Assembly: GCA_945878355.1 (NCBI GenBank) | Contig: CAMCTC010000032.1 | Span: 1-46,928 of the forward strand | DNA length: 46,928 bases | From: Bordetella parapertussis | Lineage (GTDB): Bacteria > Pseudomonadota > Gammaproteobacteria > Burkholderiales > Burkholderiaceae_C | Direction: 5' to 3' | Shown: in pieces, positions 24,986-33,219 of the stretch | How positions within the stretch are numbered: position 1 is the stretch's first letter | Layout of the letters: each line of letters begins with the position of its first letter | The notes under the pieces: model-generated | Told to the model about the DNA's origin: nothing | The model's input: the letters and a program-made list of their open reading frames with translations, nothing else | The model's database searches: none | Translations under genes and position numbers: made by a program

Positions 24986-25831
24986 ATGAAATTCTCGGCA
25001 CACACCATCGCCCGACACGCGCCGCAAGCCCTGCGCCACGCGGCACTGCTGCTGCTGGCGCTGGTCACGCTGCTGCCCTTTGCCTGGATGCTGTCGACCG
25101 CCAGCAAGCCCGAGACCGAGGTCTACAGCGACGTACTGCATTGGCTGCCCACCCAATGGGCGTTGGCCGACAACCTGCGCAGCGCCTTCGCCAAGGCGCC
25201 GCTGCTGCGCTTGCTGCTCAACGGTGTGATCGTCACCGCCAGCATCCTGGTGCTGCAACTGCTGGTGGCACTACCAGCGGCCTATGCGCTTGCCAAGCTC
25301 GACTTTCGCGGTCGCGAGTGGCTGATGGGCGCCGTGCTGCTGGGGCTGCTGGTGCCGCAGCACGCGGTGGCAGTGCCTCTGTTCCTGCTGCTGCACACGC
25401 TCGGCATGCTCGACAGCTACGCGGCGCTGATCGCACCGTGGACGCTGTCGGTGTTCGGCATATTCCTGCTGCGCCAGTTCTTCAAGACCGTGCCCAACGA
25501 CCTGATCGATGCCGCGCGCATCGACGGGCTGTCCGAGTTCGCGATCGTCTGGGGCGTGATGTTGCCCACCGCCTGGCCGGCCGTGACGGCGTTTGCCATC
25601 TTCTCGGTGGTAGCGCACTGGAACGACTATTTCTGGCCGCTGATCGTCATCAACAGCACCGATCTACTGACCCCACCGCTGGGCGTGGCCCAGTTCCGCA
25701 ATCAGGAGGCCGGCACCAACTACGGCGTGCTGATGGCCGCCGCGCTGGTGGTCATCACGCCGCTGGTGCTGGCCTTCCTGCTGGCCCAGCGCCGATTCAT
25801 CGAGGGCATCACCTTCACCGGCATCAAGTGA
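24986..25831 (+). CDS. ABC importer permease, UgpE type
   Basis: Second membrane subunit of the importer, 281 residues, with six hydrophobic segments. The EAA loop reads DAARIDGLSEFAIVWGVMLP near residue 174, and the C-terminus QRRFIEGITFTGIK is the standard CUT1 permease tail. It begins 29 bp after the first permease gene. An inverted repeat overlaps its stop codon. Confidence 0.93.
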   Translation: MKFSAHTIARHAPQALRHAALLLLALVTLLPFAWMLSTASKPETEVYSDVLHWLPTQWALADNLRSAFAKAPLLRLLLNGVIVTASILVLQLLVALPAAYALAKLDFRGREWLMGAVLLGLLVPQHAVAVPLFLLLHTLGMLDSYAALIAPWTLSVFGIFLLRQFFKTVPNDLIDAARIDGLSEFAIVWGVMLPTAWPAVTAFAIFSVVAHWNDYFWPLIVINSTDLLTPPLGVAQFRNQEAGTNYGVLMAAALVVITPLVLAFLLAQRRFIEGITFTGIK

Positions 25832-25851
25832 GGCAATGCCTGCCGCCTCAC
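25828..25851 (+). other. Intercistronic stem-loop at the permease end
   Basis: GTGAGGC (25828-25834) and GCCTCAC (25845-25851) form a perfect 7-bp stem around the permease stop, followed by a pyrimidine-rich leader up to the binding-protein ATG at 25901. No T-run is present. It could block 3'-to-5' decay or mark a processing point between permease and binding-protein messages. Confidence 0.45.
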
Positions 25852-25900
25852 ACCTTCCCCCCCTTCCACCCGTGCTTCCCACCCTCAGGACTCCCCCACC

Positions 25901-27166
25901 ATGAAACTCACTCACCAATCCCTGATCGCCGGCCTGCTCGGCCTGTCTGCCCTGTGCGCACAAGCCGCACCGGTCGAGATCGTGATCCAGTACCCCTACG
26001 GCGAACTGTTCGACGAGACCCACAAGCAGATCGCCGCCGAGTTCGTCAAGCTCAACCCAAACATCAAGGTCAGCTTCCGCGCGCCCTACGAGAGCTACGA
26101 AGAGGGCACGCAGAAAGTGTTGCGCGAGGCCATCACCCGCCAGACGCCCGACATCAGCTTCCAGGGCCTGAACCGGGCCCGGATCCTGGTCGACCGCAAG
26201 ATCGCCGTGCCACTGGACAGCTACATCAAGGCCGAGAAGAACTTCGCGGCCCAGGGCTTTCACCAGTCGATGTACGACATCGGCACCCAAGGCGGCAAGG
26301 TCTATGCGCTGCCGTTCGCGATCTCACTGCCGATTGCGTACTACAACCTCGACCTGGTCAAGCGCGCCGGCGGCGACCCCGACCAGTTGCCCAACACCTG
26401 GGACGGCGTGCTGGCACTGGCCAACCGCGTGCGCGGCCTGGGTGCTGACCTGAACGGCATCACGATGGCCTGGGACATCACCGGCAACTGGCTGTGGCAG
26501 GCGCCGGTGCTCAGCCAGGGCGGCAGCATGCTCAGCGCCGACGAGCGCCGAGTCGCCTTCGACGGCCCGGCCGGTGAGTTTGCGATCGACCTCTACGCGC
26601 GCTTGGTGACCGAGGGCAAGATGCCCAACCTGTCGCAGCCCGATTCGCGCGCGGCATTCGCCGCCGGCAAGACCGGCATTCATATCACCTCGACCTCGGA
26701 CTTGGCCAAGGTCACCAGCATGGTCGGCGGCAAGTTTGCGCTGAAAACCCACGCCTTCCCCAGTGTCAAGCAGGGTGTGGGCCGGCTGCCCGCCGGCGGC
26801 AACCTGGGCGTGATCGTCGCGCAGGATCCGAAGAAGCGCGAGGCCGCCTGGGAGGTGCTGAAGTTCTGGACCGGTCCGATCGGCGCGTCGATCGTGGCCC
26901 GCACCACCGGCTACATGCCACCCAACAAGGTGGCCAACGAGATCTACCTGAAGGACTTCTACGTCCAGAACCCGAACAACTTCACCGCCGTCAAGGACTT
27001 GCCCCTGCTCACGCGCTGGTACGCGTTTCCGGGTGAGAACGGCCTGAAGATCACCGACGTGGTCAAAGACCACCTGCAGACCATTGTCTCGGGCAAGCGT
27101 GCTGCCGAGCCGCGCGCTGTGCTCAAGGACATGGCCGCTGACGTGCAGAAGTTGTTGCCGCGCTGA
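25901..27166 (+). CDS. Extracellular solute-binding protein, family 1 (UgpB-like)
   Basis: Periplasmic receptor of the importer, 421 residues. A signal peptide covers residues 1-22 with a cleavage site after AQA, before APVEIVIQYPYG. The mature protein has the family-1 fold features: EFVKLNPNIKVSF, the ligand-cleft segments YALPFAISLPIAYYN and TWDGVLALANRV, and the late AAWEVLKFWTGP helix. AGGA precedes the ATG. The linked phosphodiesterase and phosphatase suggest a glycerophosphodiester or glycerol-phosphate-like ligand; sugar cannot be excluded. Confidence 0.92.
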   Translation: MKLTHQSLIAGLLGLSALCAQAAPVEIVIQYPYGELFDETHKQIAAEFVKLNPNIKVSFRAPYESYEEGTQKVLREAITRQTPDISFQGLNRARILVDRKIAVPLDSYIKAEKNFAAQGFHQSMYDIGTQGGKVYALPFAISLPIAYYNLDLVKRAGGDPDQLPNTWDGVLALANRVRGLGADLNGITMAWDITGNWLWQAPVLSQGGSMLSADERRVAFDGPAGEFAIDLYARLVTEGKMPNLSQPDSRAAFAAGKTGIHITSTSDLAKVTSMVGGKFALKTHAFPSVKQGVGRLPAGGNLGVIVAQDPKKREAAWEVLKFWTGPIGASIVARTTGYMPPNKVANEIYLKDFYVQNPNNFTAVKDLPLLTRWYAFPGENGLKITDVVKDHLQTIVSGKRAAEPRAVLKDMAADVQKLLPR

Positions 27167-27183
27167 GCGCCAGGACACCGACC

Positions 27184-27978
27184 ATGCGCTGGACCAAGTT
27201 CATCCACCTGACCGACACCCATCTGGTGCCGCCCGGCCAACTGCTTTACGGCATGGACCCGCTGCACCGTCTGCGTGCGGCGGTGCACAGTATCGCCACC
27301 GAGCATGCCGATGCCGATTTCTGCCTGATCACCGGCGACTTGGCGCACCTGGGCGAGCCATCGGCCTATGCCGCGCTGCACCAGGCGCTGGCTGGGTTGC
27401 CGATGCCGGTTCACTTGGCGATCGGCAACCACGACGACCGACTGGCCTTCCGTTCCCAGTTTGCCGCCACGCCGGTGGACGGCGACGGCCACGTGCAGCA
27501 GGTGATGCCGATGGCCAAAGGCTTGCTGCTGTTGCTCGACACCCATGAGCCTGGCGTTTCCCACGGGGTCTACTGCCAACGCCGGCTCGATTGGCTTGCC
27601 ACGCAGTTGCAGGCCCACCCTGACGCGCCGCTGTGGCTGGCGATGCACCACCCGCCCTTTGATGTCGGCCTGCCGAGCATGGATGCGATCGGCCTGCGAG
27701 ACGCCGAGGCGTTTGCCCGGGTGCTGGCACCGCATCGGCAGCGGGTTCGCCACCTGTTCTTCGGCCATGTGCATCGGCCCATCTCGGGCAGCTGGCTGGG
27801 CGTGCCATTTTCCACCGTGCGCGCCACCAACCACCAGGTGGCACTCGACCTGCATCGCACCGATGCCATCCCCGGCAGCTTCGAACCACCCGCCTATGCG
27901 GTGGTGCTGGCCGATGACCAGCAGACCCTGGTGCACAACCACGACTTCCTCGATGACAGCCGGCGCTTCACGCTCTGA
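27184..27978 (+). CDS. Calcineurin-like phosphodiesterase (GpdQ/CpdA class III)
   Basis: Binuclear metallophosphoesterase of 264 residues. Metal ligands are visible in order: Asp11 and His13 in TDTHL, Asp52 in TGDLAH, the GNHDD at 81-85, His in MHHPPF and GHVH in the last third. The opening and GNHDD spacing match the GpdQ/Rv0805/CpdA class, whose members cleave glycerophosphodiesters or cyclic nucleotides. It has no signal peptide, so it acts in the cytoplasm after uptake. AGGA lies before the ATG, 17 bp from the binding-protein gene. Linkage to an importer favours a nutrient phosphodiester over cAMP. Confidence 0.9.
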   Translation: MRWTKFIHLTDTHLVPPGQLLYGMDPLHRLRAAVHSIATEHADADFCLITGDLAHLGEPSAYAALHQALAGLPMPVHLAIGNHDDRLAFRSQFAATPVDGDGHVQQVMPMAKGLLLLLDTHEPGVSHGVYCQRRLDWLATQLQAHPDAPLWLAMHHPPFDVGLPSMDAIGLRDAEAFARVLAPHRQRVRHLFFGHVHRPISGSWLGVPFSTVRATNHQVALDLHRTDAIPGSFEPPAYAVVLADDQQTLVHNHDFLDDSRRFTL

Positions 27979-28639
27979 GGCGCCGCGCGCGCTGGTGTTC
28001 GATGTCGATGGCACGCTGATCGACACGCTCGCGCCGATGGCCCAGGCGCTCAACGGCTTGCTGGCCTCGATAGGCCGGGCCCCGTGGGACCTGGCGCGCG
28101 TGCGCGACCAACTCAGCCTGGGGCTGGACGGTTTGCTCGCTGCGGCCCTGCAGGCCGGCAGCGGCCCGCCAGCCAATACGGACCTGGGCGGTCTTCAGGC
28201 CGACCTGCTGCAACGCTACCAGGCACTGGCGCCAGCGCTGGCGCGCTGCTACCCCGGCGCCGACGCCTTGCTGCGCCAGGCGCACCAGCGGGGCTGCCGG
28301 CTGGCGATCTGCTCCAACGCATCGGGCCAGGTGCTGCAGGGTCTGCTGCGGCACTTTGGCTGGTCGACGCTGTTCGACAGCGTGGTCCATGCCGACAACA
28401 GCTTGGCGCTCAAACCCAGCGCCCTGCCCTTGAGGCAGGCGTTGGCGGCGTTGGGCGTCGCGCCGTGCCAGGCCTGGATGATCGGCGACAGCGCGCTCGA
28501 TGCCGGCTGCGCCGAGGCAGTGGGCTGCCCGTTCATCTGGTACAGCGGCGGTTATGGCGCACCCACGCCAACCCAAGCGGTTCAAGCCCGGTTCGACGAT
28601 TTCGCCGCACTGGCAGTGCTGCTGAACACCCGACATTGA
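27953..28639 (+). CDS. HAD phosphatase (phosphoglycolate-phosphatase-like)
   Basis: HAD subfamily IA phosphatase of 228 residues. Motif I is VFDVDGTLID (Asp17 nucleophile, Asp19), motif II serine is in AICSNASG, motif III lysine in LALKPS, and motif IV MIGDSALD. The ATG at 27953 overlaps the phosphodiesterase gene by 26 bp, so the two are translationally coupled. As the last gene of the importer unit it is well placed to release phosphate from the monoester made by the diesterase. The reaction is inferred from family and position. Confidence 0.88.
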   Translation: MTAGASRSEAPRALVFDVDGTLIDTLAPMAQALNGLLASIGRAPWDLARVRDQLSLGLDGLLAAALQAGSGPPANTDLGGLQADLLQRYQALAPALARCYPGADALLRQAHQRGCRLAICSNASGQVLQGLLRHFGWSTLFDSVVHADNSLALKPSALPLRQALAALGVAPCQAWMIGDSALDAGCAEAVGCPFIWYSGGYGAPTPTQAVQARFDDFAALAVLLNTRH

Positions 28640-28721
28640 GTCGCCACGCCAGCCGGCGGCCGACAGTGGATGTGCGGATCGCGCGCCAAAGGCAGCTGTG
28701 CCGCCAGCGCGGTCCAGGCGC

Positions 28722-29765
28722 TCAGGCCGCCGCGACAAACACCGCGTCGAGCCGTGCGATCCAGTCCGCCTTGGCGTCGGCGCTGGCAAAGCTGGCCTCG
28801 AAGCTGTTGCGCAGCACGGCGTAGGCCTCGGCGACGCCGAGCTGCGGCAACGCCTCGAAGGTGGCGACCAGGTTGTCGTTCAGGTAGCCGCCGAAATAGG
28901 CCGGGTCGTCGCTGTTGACGGTGGCGCACAGGCCGGCGGCCAGCAGCGCCGGCAGGTTGTGATCGGCCAGGGACTTGAAAACACGGAGCTTGACGTTGGA
29001 CAGCGGGCAGACCGTCAGCGGCACACGCGCGGCAGCCAACCTTGCCACCAAGGCCGGGCTCTCGACGCAGCGCACGCCATGGTCGATGCGCTCGACGCGC
29101 AGCACATCAAGCGCGCTCTCGATGTAGGCCGGCGGACCTTCCTCGCCGGCATGCGCCACCAGGTGCAGGCCGAGCGCGCGGGCGCGGGCAAAGACCTGGG
29201 CGAATTTCTCGGGCGGATGACCGCGCTCGCTGCTGTCCAGCCCGACGCCAACGAGGTGCTGGCGCCAGGGCAGCGCGGCCTCCAGCGTGATGAGCGCTGC
29301 TTCCTCGCTGAGGTGGCGCAGGAAACAAAGGATCAGCGACGCGTCGATGCCATATTGCTTGCGCGCGTCGGCGCAGGCGCGCGCCAGGCCTTCGATCACG
29401 ACGCCGATCGGCACGCCGCGGTCGGTGTGGGTCTGCGGATCGAAAAACAGTTCGGCGTGAATCACGTTGTCGGCCGCGGCGCGGGCGAAGTAGGCCATCG
29501 CCATCGCGTGGAAATCGGCTTCGTGCAGCAGCACGCTGGCGCCGGCGTAGTAGATGTCGAGAAAGCTCTGCAGGTCTGAGAAGTCATAGGCCGCGCGCAG
29601 CGCCTCGACCGACGGGTAGGCCAGCGCAACGCCGTTGCGCTGCGCCAGCGCAAAGATCAGCTCGGGCTCGAGCGAGCCCTCGATGTGGATGTGCAACTCG
29701 GCCTTGGGGGCCGATCGCAGCAGCGCAGGCAGCGCGCTGCGCGGGATGGCGTCGAAGTCGATCAT
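28722..29765 (-). CDS. Adenine deaminase (adenosine deaminase superfamily)
   Basis: Zinc hydrolase of 347 residues that converts adenine to hypoxanthine. Zinc ligands are in ELHIHIEGSLEPEL, and LVAHAGEEGPPAY, ERIDHGVR and VNSDDPAYFGGY carry the remaining active-site residues. SSERGHPPEKF and GPPAYI are the variants I associate with adenine deaminases of this superfamily rather than adenosine deaminases; this is family recall, not a search. GGAG before the ATG supports the start. It is the last gene of the purine transport operon but sits only 40 bp beyond a strong terminator, so its expression may depend on read-through. Confidence 0.85.
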   Translation of the reverse strand: MIDFDAIPRSALPALLRSAPKAELHIHIEGSLEPELIFALAQRNGVALAYPSVEALRAAYDFSDLQSFLDIYYAGASVLLHEADFHAMAMAYFARAAADNVIHAELFFDPQTHTDRGVPIGVVIEGLARACADARKQYGIDASLILCFLRHLSEEAALITLEAALPWRQHLVGVGLDSSERGHPPEKFAQVFARARALGLHLVAHAGEEGPPAYIESALDVLRVERIDHGVRCVESPALVARLAAARVPLTVCPLSNVKLRVFKSLADHNLPALLAAGLCATVNSDDPAYFGGYLNDNLVATFEALPQLGVAEAYAVLRNSFEASFASADAKADWIARLDAVFVAAA

Positions 29766-29805
29766 GGAAGTACTCCAGGCTGGTCAAACGCGGGGGTTCA
29801 CAAGC

Positions 29806-29838
29806 AAGAAAGCCGCCCCTCGAAGGGGCGGCTTTCTT
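29806..29838. terminator. Perfect 15-bp bidirectional terminator inside the purine operon
   Basis: AAGAAAGCCGCCCCT (29806-29820) and AGGGGCGGCTTTCTT (29824-29838) form a perfect 15-bp stem with a CGA loop. The stem base is T/A-rich on both strands, giving a TTTCTT tail either way. It separates the BMP-type binding-protein gene from the adenine deaminase gene. Confidence 0.9.
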
Positions 29839-29965
29839 GGCGGCGTAGCGAGCGGGTCTCAGGCTAGGCGCACGGCGCACAGGAACCGGAACGTAGCAGC
29901 GCTACGTGAGGATTCCGAGCACCGCGCAACGACGCATGAGCCCCGCGCAGTAGCCGCGACAACCA
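29839..29965. other. Structured 3'-UTR-like stretch between BMP gene and terminator
   Basis: The 127 bases contain a perfect stem ACGTAGC-AGC-GCTACGT (29891-29907) flanked by GGAACC and GGATTCC-like arms, and direct GCGCACGGCGCAC copies. No reading frame is convincing. It could be a 3' UTR, a small RNA, or the residue of a repeat. Confidence 0.4.
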
Positions 29966-31129
29966 TCACTTCTCCCCGGGGACCTTGCCTTCGACACCCT
30001 TGACATAGAACTTGATCCCGCCGAGAAACTCATCATCCGCCGTCTTGTCCTTCTCCAGCACCACCTTGCCGGCGTTGTTGGTGATCGGACCCTTCCAGAT
30101 CACGAAGCTGCCGTCCTTCAGGCCTGCCTTGACTGCCTCGACCTTGGTCTTGACCGCAGCCGGCACGTCCTCGGCGATCGAGACGAAATCGATCGCACCT
30201 TCCTTGACGCCCCACCAGCTTTTCCCAGTGGCCCACTTGCCGTCCAGCGCGTCCTGGGTGGACTTGATGTAGTACGGCGCCCAGTTGATCACCGCCGAGC
30301 CCAGGTGGGCCTTGGGACCGTAAGCCGTCATGTCGCTGTCCCAACCGAAGGCGCGTTTGCCCTTGTCCTGCGCGGTCTTGAGCACCGCGGGAGAGTCGGT
30401 GTTCTGCATCAGCACGTCGGCGCCGCCGTTGATCAGCGCGGTGGCAGCTTCGGTTTCCTTCGGCGGGTCGAACCACTTGTTGACCCACACGACCTTGGTC
30501 TTGACCTTGGGATTGACGCTCTGCGCGCCCAGCGTGAACGAGTTGATGTTGCGGATCACCTCGGGAATCGGCACCGATCCGACGACGCCGAGCACGTTGG
30601 TCTTGGTCATGCCGCCGGCGATCACGCCGGCCATGTAAGCACCCTCGTAGGTGCGGCTGTCGTAGGTGCGCAGGTTCTCAGCCGTCTTGTAGCCGGTGGC
30701 ATGCTCGAACTTGACGTCCTTGGCCTCGGCAGCAGTCTTGAGCATCGGCTCCATGTAGCCGAAAGTGGTGCCGAAGATCAGCTTGTTGCCTTGACCAACC
30801 ATGTCGCGCAACACCCGTTCGGCGTCGGCCGACTCAGGCACGTTCTCGACAAAGCTGGTGACGATCTTGTCGCCCATTTCCTTTTCGAGCGCCTTGCGAG
30901 CGTTGTCGTGCGCAAAGGTCCAGCCACCGTCGCCGACCGGGCCGATGTAGGCGAAGGCCACCTTCAGCGGCGCCGGCTTGGACGCAGCAGCGGAGGCCGG
31001 TGCCGCAGCGGATGCAGGCGCTGCGGGTGCGGCCTCTTGCTTTTTGCCGCAACCCACCAGGGCGGCGGTGGCTGCCAAGGTGGACCAGCCAGCGAGCTTG
31101 AGCAGGGATCGCTTCGATGTGAGCGTCAT
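29966..31129 (-). CDS. BMP-family substrate-binding lipoprotein of the purine ABC importer
   Basis: Membrane-anchored nucleoside/purine receptor (basic membrane protein family), 387 residues. The N-terminus has a lipoprotein signal with lipobox LVGC (lipidated Cys27), then an Ala/Pro-rich linker to about residue 50 and the BMP fold (VAFAYIGPVGDGGWTFAHD, VFG-like segment KLIFGTTFGYM, YEGAYMAGVIAGGMTKT). Start 31129 puts the signal at the N-terminus, with GGAG just upstream. It follows two permease genes after a 115-bp gap with a hairpin, which fits separate tuning of binding-protein levels. Confidence 0.93.
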   Translation of the reverse strand: MTLTSKRSLLKLAGWSTLAATAALVGCGKKQEAAPAAPASAAAPASAAASKPAPLKVAFAYIGPVGDGGWTFAHDNARKALEKEMGDKIVTSFVENVPESADAERVLRDMVGQGNKLIFGTTFGYMEPMLKTAAEAKDVKFEHATGYKTAENLRTYDSRTYEGAYMAGVIAGGMTKTNVLGVVGSVPIPEVIRNINSFTLGAQSVNPKVKTKVVWVNKWFDPPKETEAATALINGGADVLMQNTDSPAVLKTAQDKGKRAFGWDSDMTAYGPKAHLGSAVINWAPYYIKSTQDALDGKWATGKSWWGVKEGAIDFVSIAEDVPAAVKTKVEAVKAGLKDGSFVIWKGPITNNAGKVVLEKDKTADDEFLGGIKFYVKGVEGKVPGEK

Positions 31130-31205
31130 GGTTTCTCCAGGTTTTGAAACAGATGCAGGAACGGAACAAAAATCAGGCAGGCGCAAATTATGGGCCCGAT
31201 GCTCT

Positions 31206-31226
31206 AGCCTGCTCGCGCAGCAGGCT
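31206..31226. other. Hairpin between permease and BMP genes
   Basis: AGCCTGCT (31206-31213) and AGCAGGCT (31219-31226) form a perfect 8-bp stem with a CGCGC loop, 18 bp after the permease stop. No T-run follows on the minus strand. An mRNA processing or stabilising element is more likely than a terminator. Confidence 0.5.
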
Positions 31227-31244
31227 GCAAGCGACGCGGGCACC

Positions 31245-32165
31245 TCATCCGCCGGGAAAAAATGCCTTGCCCAAAGAGGCTGGCATGTTGACCCGGATCC
31301 AGGTCGGGTTGCGTGAGATCAGCACCAACACGACGATGGTGGCGAGATAGGGCAGCATCGACAGCCATTGGCTGGCAATCTGGACCCCTTCACCCTGCAG
31401 GTGGAACTGCAGCATCGTGACGCCGCCGAACAGGTAAGCACCCAGCAGGATGCGTGCCGGCCGCCAAGTGGCGAAAGTGGTCAGCGCCAACGCGATCCAG
31501 CCCTTGCCCGCGATCATGCCCTCGACCCACAGCGGCGTGTAAATCACCGAGATGTAGGCGCCGCTCAGGCCACACAGCGCGCCGCCAGCCACCACCGCAG
31601 CCAGCCGAATGCGTCGCACCGGGTAGCCCAGCGCATGCGCTGATTCAGGCGACTCGCCCACCGCCCGCAGCACCAAGCCTGCGCGCGAGCGGTACAGGAA
31701 CCAAGACAGTGCGAACACGCCCAGAACCGTGAGATAGACCATCGGGTGCTGCTTGAACAAGGCTGGGCCGAAAAACGGGATATCGGCCAAGCCAGGGATC
31801 TCGAAGCGCATCCGGTCGCCGATCTTCTCCTGGGTGTACCGGATGCCGACGAAGGCCGAAAATCCGGCGCCGAACAGGCTCAGCGCCAGCCCGGTGGCGT
31901 ACTGGTTGGTGTTGAGCCAGATCACCAGCAGCCCGAACACGGCCGCCAACACGCCGCCCGCGGCCATGCCGGCGCCAAAGGCCAGCACATCGCTGCCGGT
32001 GTGCACGGCGGTGGCGAAACCGGCGATCGCGGCCACCAGCATCAAGCCCTCGGCACCGAGGTTCAGGACACCGGCACGCTCGTTGATCAGCAGGCCGAGG
32101 CCGGCAATCGCCAGCACCGTGCCGGCGTTGAGCGTGGCGGCGATCAGCAAGGCCAATGCATCCAT
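31245..32165 (-). CDS. ABC permease of the nucleoside/purine importer (second)
   Basis: Membrane subunit of the BMP-type importer, 306 residues, many hydrophobic segments. Its N-terminus (LLIAATLNAGTVLAIAGLG, then LLINERAGVLNLGAEGLML) is the conserved first half of this permease family, equivalent to YufQ/NupQ. It starts 1 bp after the stop of the other permease, so the two are co-translated. The C-terminal segment WIALALTTFATWRP carries the ATPase-contact loop. Confidence 0.92.
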   Translation of the reverse strand: MDALALLIAATLNAGTVLAIAGLGLLINERAGVLNLGAEGLMLVAAIAGFATAVHTGSDVLAFGAGMAAGGVLAAVFGLLVIWLNTNQYATGLALSLFGAGFSAFVGIRYTQEKIGDRMRFEIPGLADIPFFGPALFKQHPMVYLTVLGVFALSWFLYRSRAGLVLRAVGESPESAHALGYPVRRIRLAAVVAGGALCGLSGAYISVIYTPLWVEGMIAGKGWIALALTTFATWRPARILLGAYLFGGVTMLQFHLQGEGVQIASQWLSMLPYLATIVVLVLISRNPTWIRVNMPASLGKAFFPGG

Positions 32166-32166
32166 G

Positions 32167-33219
32167 TCATGCCCTCCTGACGCGGTAGTGGATCAGCGTG
32201 TCGCAGGCCAGCAGCGCGAACAGCAGCAGGCCCTGGAACACCCCGGTGATCGATTTGGGCAGGCCCAGCCGCGACTGCGCCAACTCACCGCCGATGAAGA
32301 ACATGCTCATCAGGATGGCCGAGAACACCACCCCCACCGGGTGCAGCCGACCGACAAAGGCGACGATGATCGCGGCGAAGCCGTAACCGGCTGGCACATG
32401 CGGCGTGAGCTGGCCCAGCGGCCCGGCCGCCTCCAGCCCACCGGCCAAGCCGGCCAGCCCACCCGACAGCAACAGCGCCAGCCACAGCATGCGGCGCGAC
32501 GAGAAGCCGGCGTAACGTGCCGCCGCCGGCGCCAGGCCGCCCACCTGCAGCTGGAAACCAGCATAGGTTCGGAACAACAGGATCCAGCTCAAGGCCACCG
32601 CCACGAGAGAGATCAGCACCCCGATGTTGGCGCGTGAGCCTTCAATCAGCTTGGGAATTCGGGTCACGGCGTCGAAGCTGACCGTCTGCGGAAAGTTGTA
32701 GCCATTGGGGTCTTTCCAGGGCCCATAGACCAGCCAACCCAGCACCAGCTCGGCGACATAGACCAGCATCAGGCTGACCAGGATCTCGCTCGCGTTGAAG
32801 CGGTCGCGCAGCAGCGCGACGATGCCAGCCCAAACCATGCCGCCCAACGCGCCGGCGGCCAGGATCGCCACCACGATCCAGCGCGAGCTCTGCGGCCCGG
32901 CCAGCATCGCCACACCGCCGGCGAAGATCGCCCCGAGAATGAACTGGCCCTCAGCGCCGATATTCCAGACGTTGCTGCGATAACAGATCGACAACCCGAG
33001 TGCGATCAGCGCCAGCGGCGTCGCCTTGATCGCGATTTCGCTCCAGGCGTAGCCGCTGCGTATAGGCTCGACGAAGAACATCTGCAGGCCGCGCAGTGGA
33101 TCTTTGCCGAGCGCGACAAACAGCAAGACCCCGAGCAGCACGGTGATCGCGAGCGCGATCAGCGGCGAGGCGATAACCATCGCCTGTGAAGGTTGCGGCC
33201 GCGCCTCAAGCTTGAGCAT
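32167..33219 (-). CDS. ABC permease of the nucleoside/purine importer (first)
   Basis: Membrane subunit of 350 residues, equivalent to YufP/NupP. The conserved segment ICYRSNVWNIGAEGQFILGA lies near residue 85. Hydrophobic segments cover most of the length. Its ATG overlaps the ATPase gene by 14 bp. The ATG/TGAC junction with the next permease leaves one base between. Confidence 0.92.
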   Translation of the reverse strand: MLKLEARPQPSQAMVIASPLIALAITVLLGVLLFVALGKDPLRGLQMFFVEPIRSGYAWSEIAIKATPLALIALGLSICYRSNVWNIGAEGQFILGAIFAGGVAMLAGPQSSRWIVVAILAAGALGGMVWAGIVALLRDRFNASEILVSLMLVYVAELVLGWLVYGPWKDPNGYNFPQTVSFDAVTRIPKLIEGSRANIGVLISLVAVALSWILLFRTYAGFQLQVGGLAPAAARYAGFSSRRMLWLALLLSGGLAGLAGGLEAAGPLGQLTPHVPAGYGFAAIIVAFVGRLHPVGVVFSAILMSMFFIGGELAQSRLGLPKSITGVFQGLLLFALLACDTLIHYRVRRA

